Shown: in pieces, positions 17,468-25,807 of the stretch
Layout of the letters: every line of letters starts with the position of its first letter
How positions within the stretch are numbered: the stretch's first letter is position 1
NCBI GenBank assembly: GCA_036395755.1
Contig: DASWCZ010000056.1
Coordinates: 1-64,000 of the forward strand
Reading direction: 5' to 3'
Source of the DNA: Gp7-AA6 sp036395755
GTDB lineage: Bacteria; Acidobacteriota; Thermoanaerobaculia; UBA5066; Gp7-AA6
DNA length: 64,000 bases
Translations under genes and position numbers: made by a program
The notes under the pieces: model-generated
What the model saw: the letters and a program-made list of their open reading frames with translations, nothing else
Database searches by the model: none
What the model was told of the DNA's origin: nothing

Positions 17468-18904
17468 ATTCGTTCCGCCGGCCTCCTCCTTCATCCCACC
17501 TCGCTCCCCGGACCTTTCGGAGTCGGGGACCTCGGACCGGCCGCGGATCGTTTTCTCGACTGGGCCTCCTCGGCCGGCCAGACGATCTGGCAGGTTCTCC
17601 CGCTCGGACCGACCGGCTTCGGCTCTTCTCCCTACGGCGCCCTTTCGGCGTTCGCCGGGAACCCGCTCCTCCTCTCCCCGGAGCGGCTCGTCGAGGACGG
17701 GCTCGTCTCCGCTTCCGCGATCCGGGACGTTCCAGACTTTCCGGCGGAACGGGTGGAGTGGGACTCCGCGCGCGACTGGAAGGAGCGCTTGCTGCGCTGC
17801 GCCTGGAGCCGGACGGAGAAATCCGCCGTGCTTTCCGCCGACCTGGACCGATTCCGCAGCGCGCCGGAGCAGCGGCCCTGGCTTTCCGACTGGGCGCTCT
17901 TCGCGGCGCGCCGCGCCACGGGATCGATGAGCGGAGCGCGGGAGCTCGCGGACGAGATCGCTTACCAGGAGTTCCTGCAACTCCTCTTCTTCCGTCAGTG
18001 GGGGAGACTCCGGGACGAAGCGGCGCGGCGAGGGATCGCGCTCTTCGGAGACGTCCCGATCTACGTCTCCCGAGACGGCGTGGAGGTGTCAACGCATCCC
18101 GATCTCTTCGCGCTCGATGCGTCCGGCCTCGCGCTCGAGGTCGCCGGCGTTCCCCCCGACTTCTTCAGCCGGACGGGACAGCTCTGGGGCTACCCGCTGT
18201 ACCGCTGGGATCGGATGGAGCAGAACGGGTTCGCCTGGTGGATCGAGCGCCTTCGAGCGGCTTTCCGGCGGACCGACGTCGTCCGGCTCGATCACTTCCG
18301 CGGTTTCGTCGCGTACTGGGCGGTCCCCGCGGCATCGGCGACGGCGGCGGAGGGAGAGTGGCGCCCGGGTCCGGGCCGGAGGCTCTTCGACGCGGTCGAG
18401 CGCGCGCTCGGCCGCCTGCCTCTCGTCGCGGAGGACCTCGGGACGATCACTCCCGACGTCCGCGCCCTTCTGGCGGAGCTCGGATTGCCCGGCATGAAAG
18501 TCCTGCAGTTCGCCTTCTTCGAGCCGAACAGCGCCTACCTCCCGCACAACCACGTCGCGAACTCGGTCGTCTACACCGGCACCCACGACAACGACACCGC
18601 GCGGGGATGGTGGGGAAGCCTGAGCGGAGAGGAACGACAGCGGGTACACGACTACCTCGGAAGCGACGGTCACGAGATCGAGTGGGACCTGATCCGCGCG
18701 GCCTACGGCTCGGTCGCCGAGCGCGCCATCGTGCCGATCCAGGACGTCTTCGGGCTCGGAAGCGAGGCGCGGATGAACACGCCCGGGGAGGGCGTTGGGA
18801 ACTGGAGCTGGCGGGCGCGGGCAGGGGACTTCCGGCCCGATCGCGCGGCGCGGCTCTCGCGGCTCGCGGTGTTGACGGGACGCTCGGGGAGCTCCAGAAC
18901 GTAG
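17468..18904 (+). CDS. malQ: 4-alpha-glucanotransferase
   Basis: About 478 residues, GH77 (amylomaltase): SAGLLLHPTSLPGPFGVGDLG at the N-terminus, the nucleophile in VVRLDHFRGF, the acid in LVAEDLGTITPDV and the third carboxylate in YTGTHDNDTARGW. It transfers maltodextrin segments and works with GlgP. The start is uncertain. The conserved N-terminus begins at ATT 17468, placed 7 bases after a strong GAGGGGG ribosome site and just after the glgP stop. The only regular alternative is GTG 17390, which adds 26 Arg/Gly-rich residues inside glgP. The ATT start is preferred here. Confidence 0.92.
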   Translation: MRSAGLLLHPTSLPGPFGVGDLGPAADRFLDWASSAGQTIWQVLPLGPTGFGSSPYGALSAFAGNPLLLSPERLVEDGLVSASAIRDVPDFPAERVEWDSARDWKERLLRCAWSRTEKSAVLSADLDRFRSAPEQRPWLSDWALFAARRATGSMSGARELADEIAYQEFLQLLFFRQWGRLRDEAARRGIALFGDVPIYVSRDGVEVSTHPDLFALDASGLALEVAGVPPDFFSRTGQLWGYPLYRWDRMEQNGFAWWIERLRAAFRRTDVVRLDHFRGFVAYWAVPAASATAAEGEWRPGPGRRLFDAVERALGRLPLVAEDLGTITPDVRALLAELGLPGMKVLQFAFFEPNSAYLPHNHVANSVVYTGTHDNDTARGWWGSLSGEERQRVHDYLGSDGHEIEWDLIRAAYGSVAERAIVPIQDVFGLGSEARMNTPGEGVGNWSWRARAGDFRPDRAARLSRLAVLTGRSGSSRT

Positions 18905-18915
18905 AGAGGTGGGCA

Positions 18916-19152
18916 GTGACGAGAAAACGGGTCGTCCGGCAGCACGAGGTCGAAGCGGATTTCCGGGTGCCGCAGCTCGCGAAGGCCGGATCTTCGCTCA
19001 CGCTGCGTCTCCACTACCGCGGCGAGAGAATCGGAGAGATCGAGATCGGACGAGGCTCTCTGTACTGGCGCGGCGGCGGACGTCACCGATCGAAGCGGAT
19101 CCCCTGGTCCCGCTTCGCCGAAAAGATGGACGAACTGGCGTACGGTGCCTGA
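18916..19152 (+). CDS. Small basic protein of unknown function
   Basis: 78 residues from GTG 18916, preceded by GTAGAGAGGTGGGCA (a good ribosome site), 11 bases after malQ. It is rich in Arg and beta-prone segments (LTLRLHYRGERIGEIEIGRGSLYWRGG) and ends in an amphipathic helix (SRFAEKMDELAYG). No family was recognised. The position makes it the last gene of the glycogen operon. Small RNA- or DNA-binding folds are possible from charge alone, but this is not supported. Confidence 0.65.
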   Translation: MTRKRVVRQHEVEADFRVPQLAKAGSSLTLRLHYRGERIGEIEIGRGSLYWRGGGRHRSKRIPWSRFAEKMDELAYGA

Positions 19153-19171
19153 GAGAATGGGAGTCCGCCGT

Positions 19172-19177
19172 TAGATT
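19172..19177 (+). promoter_or_regulatory. -10-like box before the barrel-protein gene
   Basis: TAGATT in the context CGTTAGATTCC lies 19 bases before the ATG at 19197; the ribosome site GAAGGAGC falls between them. Confidence 0.35.
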
Positions 19178-19196
19178 CCTTCGAAGGAGCAAGATC

Positions 19197-20537
19197 ATGC
19201 CCCTCCTCCGCCGGTTCGGTCTCTGCCTCGCCGTGATGGGCCTCTTTGCCGCGCGCGCTTCCGGTCAGGCGTTCAACCTTCGGGATCTCCTGACGGAGTT
19301 CCTGCGGGAAGGCATCACGCTCGCGCCGCCGGCCGCGCCGTTTCCGAGCCACGAGGCGCACTTCAGCGGCATAGATTCCGAGGAATTCCACGCCCTCGAG
19401 CATATGAGCGACGAGATCGGAAACCAACTCTCCAACTTTCCCCTGGCCTCCTCCGCGGGAGGCTTCACCTATCGGTTCGATCCCTCGGCGGGCGTCTTCA
19501 CCCGCACTGCCGACAGCTTTGGTCCCGTTTACGCGGAGCGGGCCGAGTCGATCGGCGTAGGGAAGTTCAACCTCGGGCTGAGCTACAGCCATTTCACCTA
19601 CGACCGGCTCCACAACTTGAGGCTACGCGATGGAGACCTGCGGCTCGTCTTTACGCACGAGGACATCAACCACGACGGAAGCAACCTCCAGCCGTTCTTC
19701 GAAGGCGACGTCATCACGGGCCGCTTGTTCCTGAAGATCGGCACGGACGTGACGGCTTTCGTTCTGACCTACGGACTGACGGACCGGCTGGACTTCGGCC
19801 TCGCGGTGCCCATCGTGCGCGTTCGGCTGGAAGCGCGCACGGACCTGCAGATCGAGAGGCTCGCGACCGGTTCTGTCGCTCCCGACATCCATCGCTTCGC
19901 CAACGGCCGATCGACCGACACCGTCCGGCAGAGCGGAAGCGCGTCCGGGGTCGGCGACGTCATCGTACGCGGGAAGTATCAACTTCTGCGGGCCGATCGA
20001 GGGGGCCTCGCCCTGGCGGCGGACGTGCGCCTCCCGACGGGGGACGAACGGGAGCTACTCGGCTCGGGCTCGACCCGCGTCAAGGGGTTCCTGATCGGCT
20101 CGTTGCGCTGGGGGACGTTCTCACCGCACGTCAATGCCGGTTACAACTGGAACTTGCGCACCGGAAGCGCGCCGAGGTTCGCCGACCAGATCGGGTACGC
20201 AGCGGGCTTCGACTGGGCGGCGCATTCTCGGCTGACCTTTGCCGCCGACGTGATCGGCAGCAGCTACCGAGACGCAACGGTCCTCAAGGTGACGGACCAG
20301 ACCTTCCAGGCGAACACGAACCCGAATCCCGCCCAGCCGCCGACCATTGCCACAGCGACCTATCCGATGCTGACCATTCTGGAGGGACGGAACTACACGG
20401 CGCTGCTCGGATCCCTCGGGGCGAAGATCAACCCGTTTGGCAACTTCCTTCTGACGGTCAACGGTCTCTTCCCTCTGAAGCGGGAGAGCCTGCAGGACGA
20501 CTTCGCGGCCCTGGTGGCAATCGACTACAGCTTCTAG
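19197..20537 (+). CDS. Secreted/outer-membrane beta-barrel protein
   Basis: 446 residues starting at ATG 19197 behind GAAGGAGCAAGATC. The signal peptide is about residues 1-23 (RRFGLCLAVMGLFAARASGQA). The rest is rich in alternating beta strands (FNLGLSYSHFTYDRL, LDFGLAVPIVRVRLEART, HSRLTFAADVIGS) and ends in the terminal aromatic AIDYSF typical of outer-membrane barrels. It resembles the MetA-pathway-of-phenol-degradation transporter superfamily; this is a visual match only. A porin or channel role is likely, cargo unknown. It ends 30 bases from a convergent kinase gene. Confidence 0.75.
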   Translation: MPLLRRFGLCLAVMGLFAARASGQAFNLRDLLTEFLREGITLAPPAAPFPSHEAHFSGIDSEEFHALEHMSDEIGNQLSNFPLASSAGGFTYRFDPSAGVFTRTADSFGPVYAERAESIGVGKFNLGLSYSHFTYDRLHNLRLRDGDLRLVFTHEDINHDGSNLQPFFEGDVITGRLFLKIGTDVTAFVLTYGLTDRLDFGLAVPIVRVRLEARTDLQIERLATGSVAPDIHRFANGRSTDTVRQSGSASGVGDVIVRGKYQLLRADRGGLALAADVRLPTGDERELLGSGSTRVKGFLIGSLRWGTFSPHVNAGYNWNLRTGSAPRFADQIGYAAGFDWAAHSRLTFAADVIGSSYRDATVLKVTDQTFQANTNPNPAQPPTIATATYPMLTILEGRNYTALLGSLGAKINPFGNFLLTVNGLFPLKRESLQDDFAALVAIDYSF

Positions 20538-20567
20538 AAAAGGTCGGGCGCGAACGCCGGACAATCT

Positions 20568-22640
20568 CTAGCGCAGGCCGACGATCACCCAGGCGCCACC
20601 GATTTTCTCGAGCAGGATCCGGACGGGTCCGGAATGAGACTGCTCGCTGCCGACTCGAGGGATTGCCAACCGCCTCTCATGGCCGCTGACTTCGGCGCGC
20701 CTCCCTTCGGGCTCGACGTCGATCCTGTCGATCTCGAGTTGGAGAGTCTGTGAGCGAAGGCTCTCGAAAGCCTTCTGAATCCGAGGGCGGCCGAGCGAGG
20801 GGTAGACCCGGGCGTAGAGCGCGATGTCGAGCGTGTTCTGCGCCTGGACATAGAGTGCCACCGCTTCCCGGACTCTGTCCTCTTCGGACCGGGCTCGCGC
20901 CGGAGATTCGAGTGGCTTTGCCGGAGGAGGCTTCGGCTCCGGGACCGCCGGGACGACGGAAGGAATCGGACGCGGCGGCTCGGAAGCGACGGTCGGCTCC
21001 TTCGCCGCGACCGGCGGCGGGAGGCTCGCGACGCGCTCGGCGGGACGTTGCGGCGCCGTGCGGGACCAGCTCTCCGCCTGCCGGAAGAGAGCGGCGGCGG
21101 AATCGAAGGATGCGGCTGCCGATTCGTAGCGCCCGTCGCCCAGTAGCCGCTGGCCCTCCTTTTCCTTCCTCCGAGCCGATTCGTAGACGGAGCCCGCGAT
21201 CTCGGGGGCGCGAGCCCGCTCGGCGGCGCCCCGCGTGCTCTTCGCCAGGCCGCGCGCGTCCTCGGCGATGCGCCGCAACCGGCCGGTGTCCGGCTGAGAA
21301 GCGGGAGGCGCGGCGGTCGCTTCCAGCGTCGCCGCTTCGGTCGGCGGTGGCGGCGTCGGGACTTCGGCTGCGACGGTCGGCGGAACGACCTGCGCGGCGG
21401 CCGCGGTCGGGAAAGGTCCGGAGGGGCGCGCGAGTTCGCCTCCCCGGGCACTCGAGGGTCGTCGCTGCACAGCGAGAATCACCGCGATCGCCGCCGCCGC
21501 CCCGGCGAGGACGATCGCGGCGACCGGCAGCGGAGAACGGCGGCGGGCGGTCTTTTCCGTCATCGGAGCGGCGACCGTCTCCTCCCACTCTCCCGCCGGT
21601 CCAGTCTCGACGGGGCCGGGGGCGGTCGGCTGGGACCGGGGCGTCGGCGTGCCTTGCGCAACGAAGTACCGGTCGAGCCGGTCCTGAGCGCTCGGAGTGA
21701 CGGCGTCGTGCGGAATCTCGCGCGATTCCCGGACTTTGGCGAGAATGCGCTGGGTCGCCTCCGGATCGGCGGAAAAGCCGAGTGCGTGCCGGATCGTAAT
21801 GATCTCGCGATCGAACTCTTCGGCGCTCGAGAAGCGCCGCGCGCGCTCCTTCTCCATCGCTTTCAAAACCACGGCGCGAACCGGCTCCGGGACGCGGTTG
21901 GCCGGATCGGTCACCGAGAACGGAAGCGCCTCCTTGAAGAGGTGCGCGGCAAAGAGCTCGCGCGGCGATTCGCCGGGAAAGGGCAGCTGTCCTGTCAGGA
22001 GCTCGTACAGGCCGACGCCGAGCGAGTAGAGGTCGCTCCGGCCGTCCAAGGTCTCGCCTTCTGCCAGGCCGCCGAGCTGCTCGGGAGAAGAATATTTGAG
22101 CTTCCCGAGAAAGACGCCGGTGGACGTCAGATTGATGGTCTTGTCGAGCGGCTTCGCAATGCCGAGGTCGATCAGCTTCACCTGGGGACGGCCCTCGTCG
22201 TCGTGGGTCAACATCAGGTTGTCGGGCGCGATGTCGCGGTGGACCACGTTCTTCCGATGCAGGAATCCGAGCGCGGAGAGCGTCTGGTGCGCGATCTCGA
22301 GGGTCATCGGCACACCGGGCGGTCCCGATGCCCTCAGGAGCTCCGCCAAGTTCACGCCGTCGATGAACTCCATGACGATGTACGCCATGCCGTCGGAGTC
22401 CAGAGCGAAATCCAGGATGGCCCCGATATTCGGATGTTTGAGACGGGTTGCAGTCTTCGCTTCCTGCGTGAACCGGCGCTTCAGCTCCTCGTCGGCTCCG
22501 ATCTGCGGACGCATGACCTTGACGACACGAACCTCGTCGAGAAGGCGGTGGCGGACCTTGTAGATGGTCCCCATGCCACCTTCCTTGATCTTCGCGAGGA
22601 TTTCGTACTTGCCTTCGATGAGGGTACCGGCGACCGGCAA
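20568..22640 (-). CDS. Transmembrane serine/threonine protein kinase with C-terminal NTF2-like domain
   Basis: 690 residues from a TTG start at 22640. That start has a perfect GGAGGTGG ribosome site 7 bases upstream and a TACAAT -10 further up; earlier in-frame starts lie upstream of the promoter. The kinase domain is about 10-270: glycine loop KEGGMGTIY (19-27), Lys41, catalytic HRD with Asp136 and DLG Asp158. A Pro-rich juxtamembrane part and one helix (AAIVLAGAAAAIAVILAVQ) follow. Then comes a coiled, Ala/Pro-rich extracytoplasmic stalk and a final domain of about 105 residues resembling SnoaL/NTF2 (YVQAQNTLDIALYARVYPSL). Substrate unknown. Confidence 0.92.
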   Translation of the reverse strand: MPVAGTLIEGKYEILAKIKEGGMGTIYKVRHRLLDEVRVVKVMRPQIGADEELKRRFTQEAKTATRLKHPNIGAILDFALDSDGMAYIVMEFIDGVNLAELLRASGPPGVPMTLEIAHQTLSALGFLHRKNVVHRDIAPDNLMLTHDDEGRPQVKLIDLGIAKPLDKTINLTSTGVFLGKLKYSSPEQLGGLAEGETLDGRSDLYSLGVGLYELLTGQLPFPGESPRELFAAHLFKEALPFSVTDPANRVPEPVRAVVLKAMEKERARRFSSAEEFDREIITIRHALGFSADPEATQRILAKVRESREIPHDAVTPSAQDRLDRYFVAQGTPTPRSQPTAPGPVETGPAGEWEETVAAPMTEKTARRRSPLPVAAIVLAGAAAAIAVILAVQRRPSSARGGELARPSGPFPTAAAAQVVPPTVAAEVPTPPPPTEAATLEATAAPPASQPDTGRLRRIAEDARGLAKSTRGAAERARAPEIAGSVYESARRKEKEGQRLLGDGRYESAAASFDSAAALFRQAESWSRTAPQRPAERVASLPPPVAAKEPTVASEPPRPIPSVVPAVPEPKPPPAKPLESPARARSEEDRVREAVALYVQAQNTLDIALYARVYPSLGRPRIQKAFESLRSQTLQLEIDRIDVEPEGRRAEVSGHERRLAIPRVGSEQSHSGPVRILLEKIGGAWVIVGLR

Positions 22641-22669
22641 GGAGATCCCACCTCCCGGGGATCGTTGCG

Positions 22670-22675
22670 ATTGTA
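22670..22675 (-). promoter_or_regulatory. -10 box of the kinase gene
   Basis: TACAAT on the minus strand (GGTTACAATCG), 29 bases before the TTG start, upstream of its GGAGGTGG ribosome site. It supports the short form of the kinase over longer readings. Confidence 0.45.
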
Positions 22676-22721
22676 ACCGCGAGGACCGCGCGGAAACGTT
22701 CTCGGATCGCGCTCTGTCCTT

Positions 22722-22727
22722 TAGAAT
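22722..22727 (+). promoter_or_regulatory. -10-like box of the UbiA-family gene
   Basis: TAGAAT (CTTTAGAATGG) ends 7 bases before ATG 22735, the spacing expected when transcription begins at the start codon. It is divergent from the kinase promoter 50 bases away. Confidence 0.42.
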
Positions 22728-22734
22728 GGTTCGG

Positions 22735-23670
22735 ATGGCCGTGATGAGTCCGCGTGAGCGCTTTGCGGGCTCCGTTCTGCCCGCGACGCGGGAGCTTTCG
22801 GACCTCCTGATCTCGGCGCGGCCGGCGCAGTGGGTCAAGAATCTCGTCCTGCCCCTGCCGTTTCTGTTCGGGGGCGCGCTCGCGTCCGCGCGCGGGTGGA
22901 AGCTCGCCGCGGCCGGGTTCGTGGTCTTCTGCGCGGTCACGAGCGCGATCTACCTCTTCAACGACGTCATGGATCGGGAGCGCGACCGCGCCCATCCGGT
23001 CAAGCGGCGACGTCCCTTGGCCGCCGGGTCCCTCGCCATCGCGTCCGCAATCGGTGTCGCGGCGTCGCTCGGCGCCGGAGGACTGGCGGCGGCGTTTCTG
23101 CTCGGAGAGCGGTTCGGTCTCTGGTGCGCGTTGTACGCCCTGCTGATGCTCGCGTACTCGCTCTGGCTGAAGCGGATTCCCTTTGTCGAGGCCTTGATCG
23201 TCGCGGCGGGCCTTCCTCTTCGTGCGCTCGCCGGCGCCGCCCTCGCGGGGTTGCCCGCGTCCGCCTTTCTCATGGGCTGTGCGTACCTGCTCGCGCTCTT
23301 CCTCGTGATCGGAAAGAGGCAGTGGGAGTTGCAGCACGCCGGAAACGTCTCCTCCTCCGAGCACCGGCCGGTCCTCGCCTCGTATCGGCACGAAGGACTC
23401 GACTTCCTCTTCGTCGTCACGGCGCTCTCGACCGTCGCCGCGTATTCCGCGTACACGGTCGTTCCCACGACCCTCGCAATGCACGGCGGCCGATCCCTCG
23501 CCTCGACCGTACCCTTCGTCGTCCTCGGCGTCGCGCGGTACGTCCGGCTCGTCTATCGGAGGGGCGGGGGCGGAAGCCCCACCCGCGCTCTCTTGATCGA
23601 CGACCCCTGGATCCTTCTGATCGTGATGGGCTGGGTCGCGGCGGCCGGCTGGGTCATCTATGCCCGCTGA
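22735..23670 (+). CDS. UbiA-family prenyltransferase, decaprenyl-phosphate phosphoribosyltransferase type
   Basis: About 311 residues and about nine membrane helices. The first Asp-rich motif is NDVMDRERDRAHPVKRRRPLAAG, close to that of the mycobacterial enzyme making decaprenylphosphoryl-5-phosphoribose. It has the N-terminal ARPAQWVKNLVLPLPFLFGG signature, and a later GKRQWELQHAG-RPVLASY block fits the same subfamily. It would attach phosphoribose to a polyprenyl phosphate as a sugar donor. The start is ATG 22735 (also GTG 22741, ATG 22744). It overlaps the next gene (GT2) by 11 bases and heads a glycan cassette. Confidence 0.85.
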   Translation: MAVMSPRERFAGSVLPATRELSDLLISARPAQWVKNLVLPLPFLFGGALASARGWKLAAAGFVVFCAVTSAIYLFNDVMDRERDRAHPVKRRRPLAAGSLAIASAIGVAASLGAGGLAAAFLLGERFGLWCALYALLMLAYSLWLKRIPFVEALIVAAGLPLRALAGAALAGLPASAFLMGCAYLLALFLVIGKRQWELQHAGNVSSSEHRPVLASYRHEGLDFLFVVTALSTVAAYSAYTVVPTTLAMHGGRSLASTVPFVVLGVARYVRLVYRRGGGGSPTRALLIDDPWILLIVMGWVAAAGWVIYAR

Positions 23671-24412
23671 CAAGGAGCCGCGACTCGGAGTCGGCTTCCT
23701 CGCATACAACGAGGAGGGCGCGATCGCCAAGACCGTGGCGGAGGCGGTCGCGTCGCTTTCGGCCGTCGAAGGTCTCGACTGGCGGATCCTGATCGTCAAC
23801 GACGGAAGCCGGGACCGGACCGGCGAGATCGCGGAGTCCCTCGCCGCCGCGGACCCGCGGGTCTCGGTCGTGCACCACGACGGAAACAAGGGATACGCGG
23901 TCGCCACGGAGACGGCGCTGCGCAACGCGCCGGGCGAAGTCGTGATGGTCGTGGACGGGGACGGACAGCACACCATGGCCGACGCGCCGCGGTTTCTTGA
24001 GGCGATCCGGGAAGGCGCGGACGTCGTCTTCGGCTGGAAGAAGAAGCGCCACGACCCCTTTCCCCGGCTCGTCCTCTCGAAAGGCTTGAACACGCTCTCC
24101 CGCTGGATCCTCGGCTCTCCGCTCCATGACATCAATGGCGGCTGCCGCGCGTTCCGGAAGGACGTGGCCAGGCGGATCGAGATCCGGCATCGCATCAATT
24201 TCGTCGGCGACGAGATCTTCGCGCGGTGCCGGATCGCCGGATGGAAAGTCTCAGAGGTCGTCGTACGCCACTTCCCCCGGGAAGCGGGGCAGAGCATCCA
24301 CCGCCCCTGGAAGATGCTCGGAACGATCTCCCGGGTCCTGCGCTACCTCTTCGAGCTCCGCGGAGAAATCCGCCGGGCCGACGCGATGAGACGTCTGGTC
24401 GGAGCGCGCTGA
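23660..24412 (+). CDS. Glycosyltransferase family 2 (polyprenyl-phosphate sugar transferase-like)
   Basis: A 250-residue GT-A fold enzyme. LGVGFLAYNEEGAIAKTV begins the nucleotide-binding half. VNDGSRDRTGEIAE and VMVVDGDGQHTM (DxD-like) bind nucleotide sugar and metal, and DINGGCRAFRKDVA with the NFVGDEIFARC block resembles DPM1-like synthases. No membrane anchor is seen except weakly near the C-terminus. It probably loads a sugar onto polyprenyl phosphate or onto a lipid-linked glycan. It overlaps the UbiA gene and is followed 15 bases later by the flavoprotein. Confidence 0.87.
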   Translation: MPADKEPRLGVGFLAYNEEGAIAKTVAEAVASLSAVEGLDWRILIVNDGSRDRTGEIAESLAAADPRVSVVHHDGNKGYAVATETALRNAPGEVVMVVDGDGQHTMADAPRFLEAIREGADVVFGWKKKRHDPFPRLVLSKGLNTLSRWILGSPLHDINGGCRAFRKDVARRIEIRHRINFVGDEIFARCRIAGWKVSEVVVRHFPREAGQSIHRPWKMLGTISRVLRYLFELRGEIRRADAMRRLVGAR

Positions 24413-24426
24413 GCGCGCCGACACGC

Positions 24427-25782
24427 ATGCCACGGATCGCGATCCTCGGGGGAGGCCCAACCGGCCTCGGCGCGGCGTACCGGCTTCGCGAGCGCGGCGT
24501 CGACGACTTCGAGGTCTTCGAGAGGGCCGGCCAGATCGGTGGGCTGGCCACCAGCTTCGAGGACGCGAAGGGTTACACGTGGGACGTGTCTGGCCACATC
24601 ATTTTTTCGGGCTACCCGTACTTCAACGAGTTCCTCGAGAAGATGCTCGGCAAGGAGGGAATCCGGCGGATCGATCGGGAGAGCTGGATCAAGTTCGAGG
24701 ACCGTTACGTCCGCTATCCCTTCCAGAACCACCTGTCGTCGCTGCCCGAGCAGGCGATGCTCGAATGCCTGATCGGCCTCGTCGAATCGCAGACGATCGA
24801 CCGGGATCGCGCCTTCAAGAACTTCGAGGAATGGGTGTTCGCGAAGTTCGGCGCGGGGGTCTCGAAGCACTTCATGATCCCTTACAACGAGAAGGTCTGG
24901 TCCACGCCGCTTTCGCAGATGGGGTTTTACTGGATCGCCGAAAGGGTGAGCGTCGTCGACTGGAAGAAGGCGCTCGAGACCGCGCTCCTTCCGAAGAACG
25001 TCGACTGGGGACCGAACGCGACCTTCGGCTATCCGGCCACGCGCGGGACGGTCGGGCTGTGGCTGGCTGTCCTGCCCTACCTGGGCGACCGCCTGCGCTG
25101 TCGCAAGCGAGCCGTCTGCGTGGACGAGGACGAGCGGGAAATCCGGTTCGCCGACGGCTCATCGGCGAGTTACGAAAAACTTCTGACCACGCTGCCGCTC
25201 GAAGCCTTCGTCGCTCGACTCGCCCGCGCACCCGAGAGCGTGCGCGCGGCGTCGAAGAGGCTCCTCTTCAATCGGTTGTTCACGGTGGGGGTGGGACTGA
25301 AGCGGCCTTCGCCGTCGACGAAGAACTGGATCTACTTCCCGAACCCGAAGACGCCGTTCTACCGCATGACTTACCTCTCGAACTATTCCCCCGACATCGT
25401 TCCGGGAGGGGACACGTCGCGACACTGCTCGCTGCTCACGGAGACGACCTACTCGCGGTTCCGGCCGCTGCCCGGCGGCGATTTCGCGAAATCCGTCGTG
25501 GACGGTCTCGTCGCCGAAGAGATCCTGCAGCCGGCAGACCTGCCGGCGATCGAGTCCGTGTACTTGATCCACGCCGCGCATGCCTATCCGATCCCGAGCG
25601 TGGACCGGGACGAGGCGCTCGGGACGATCCAGTCCTATCTCGAGTCGAAGGAGATCTACTCGCGCGGGCGCTTCGGATCCTGGAAGTACGAGATCGGAAA
25701 CCAGGACCACTCGCTTATGCAGGGCAAGGAGGTCGTCGACCGCTGGCTGGATGGCTCGGAAGAGAAGGTATTCCGGAGCTAG
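24427..25782 (+). CDS. FAD-dependent UDP-galactopyranose-mutase-like/amine-oxidase-fold protein
   Basis: 451 residues. The N-terminal Rossmann motif is AILGGGPTGLGAAYRL, then the GG doublet FERAGQIGGLAT and WDVSGHIIFSG. EDRYVRYPFQNHL resembles the substrate loop of UDP-galactopyranose mutases and related protoporphyrinogen-oxidase-fold enzymes. The C-terminal HAAHAYPIPSVDRDEAL-LGRFGSW region belongs to the FAD site. It could isomerise or oxidise a sugar nucleotide for this cassette. ATG 24427 is placed directly at the conserved fold start. The exact reaction is not determinable. Confidence 0.83.
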   Translation: MPRIAILGGGPTGLGAAYRLRERGVDDFEVFERAGQIGGLATSFEDAKGYTWDVSGHIIFSGYPYFNEFLEKMLGKEGIRRIDRESWIKFEDRYVRYPFQNHLSSLPEQAMLECLIGLVESQTIDRDRAFKNFEEWVFAKFGAGVSKHFMIPYNEKVWSTPLSQMGFYWIAERVSVVDWKKALETALLPKNVDWGPNATFGYPATRGTVGLWLAVLPYLGDRLRCRKRAVCVDEDEREIRFADGSSASYEKLLTTLPLEAFVARLARAPESVRAASKRLLFNRLFTVGVGLKRPSPSTKNWIYFPNPKTPFYRMTYLSNYSPDIVPGGDTSRHCSLLTETTYSRFRPLPGGDFAKSVVDGLVAEEILQPADLPAIESVYLIHAAHAYPIPSVDRDEALGTIQSYLESKEIYSRGRFGSWKYEIGNQDHSLMQGKEVVDRWLDGSEEKVFRS

Positions 25783-25807
25783 CCGGCGGTTCTCCTCTGA
25801 CGCGGCG

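Noticed and set aside
20677..24297. A 1206-codon minus-strand open frame spanning kinase, UbiA and GT2 genes
   Set aside because: A GC-rich reading shadow: it crosses the divergent promoter and lacks any recognisable domain.
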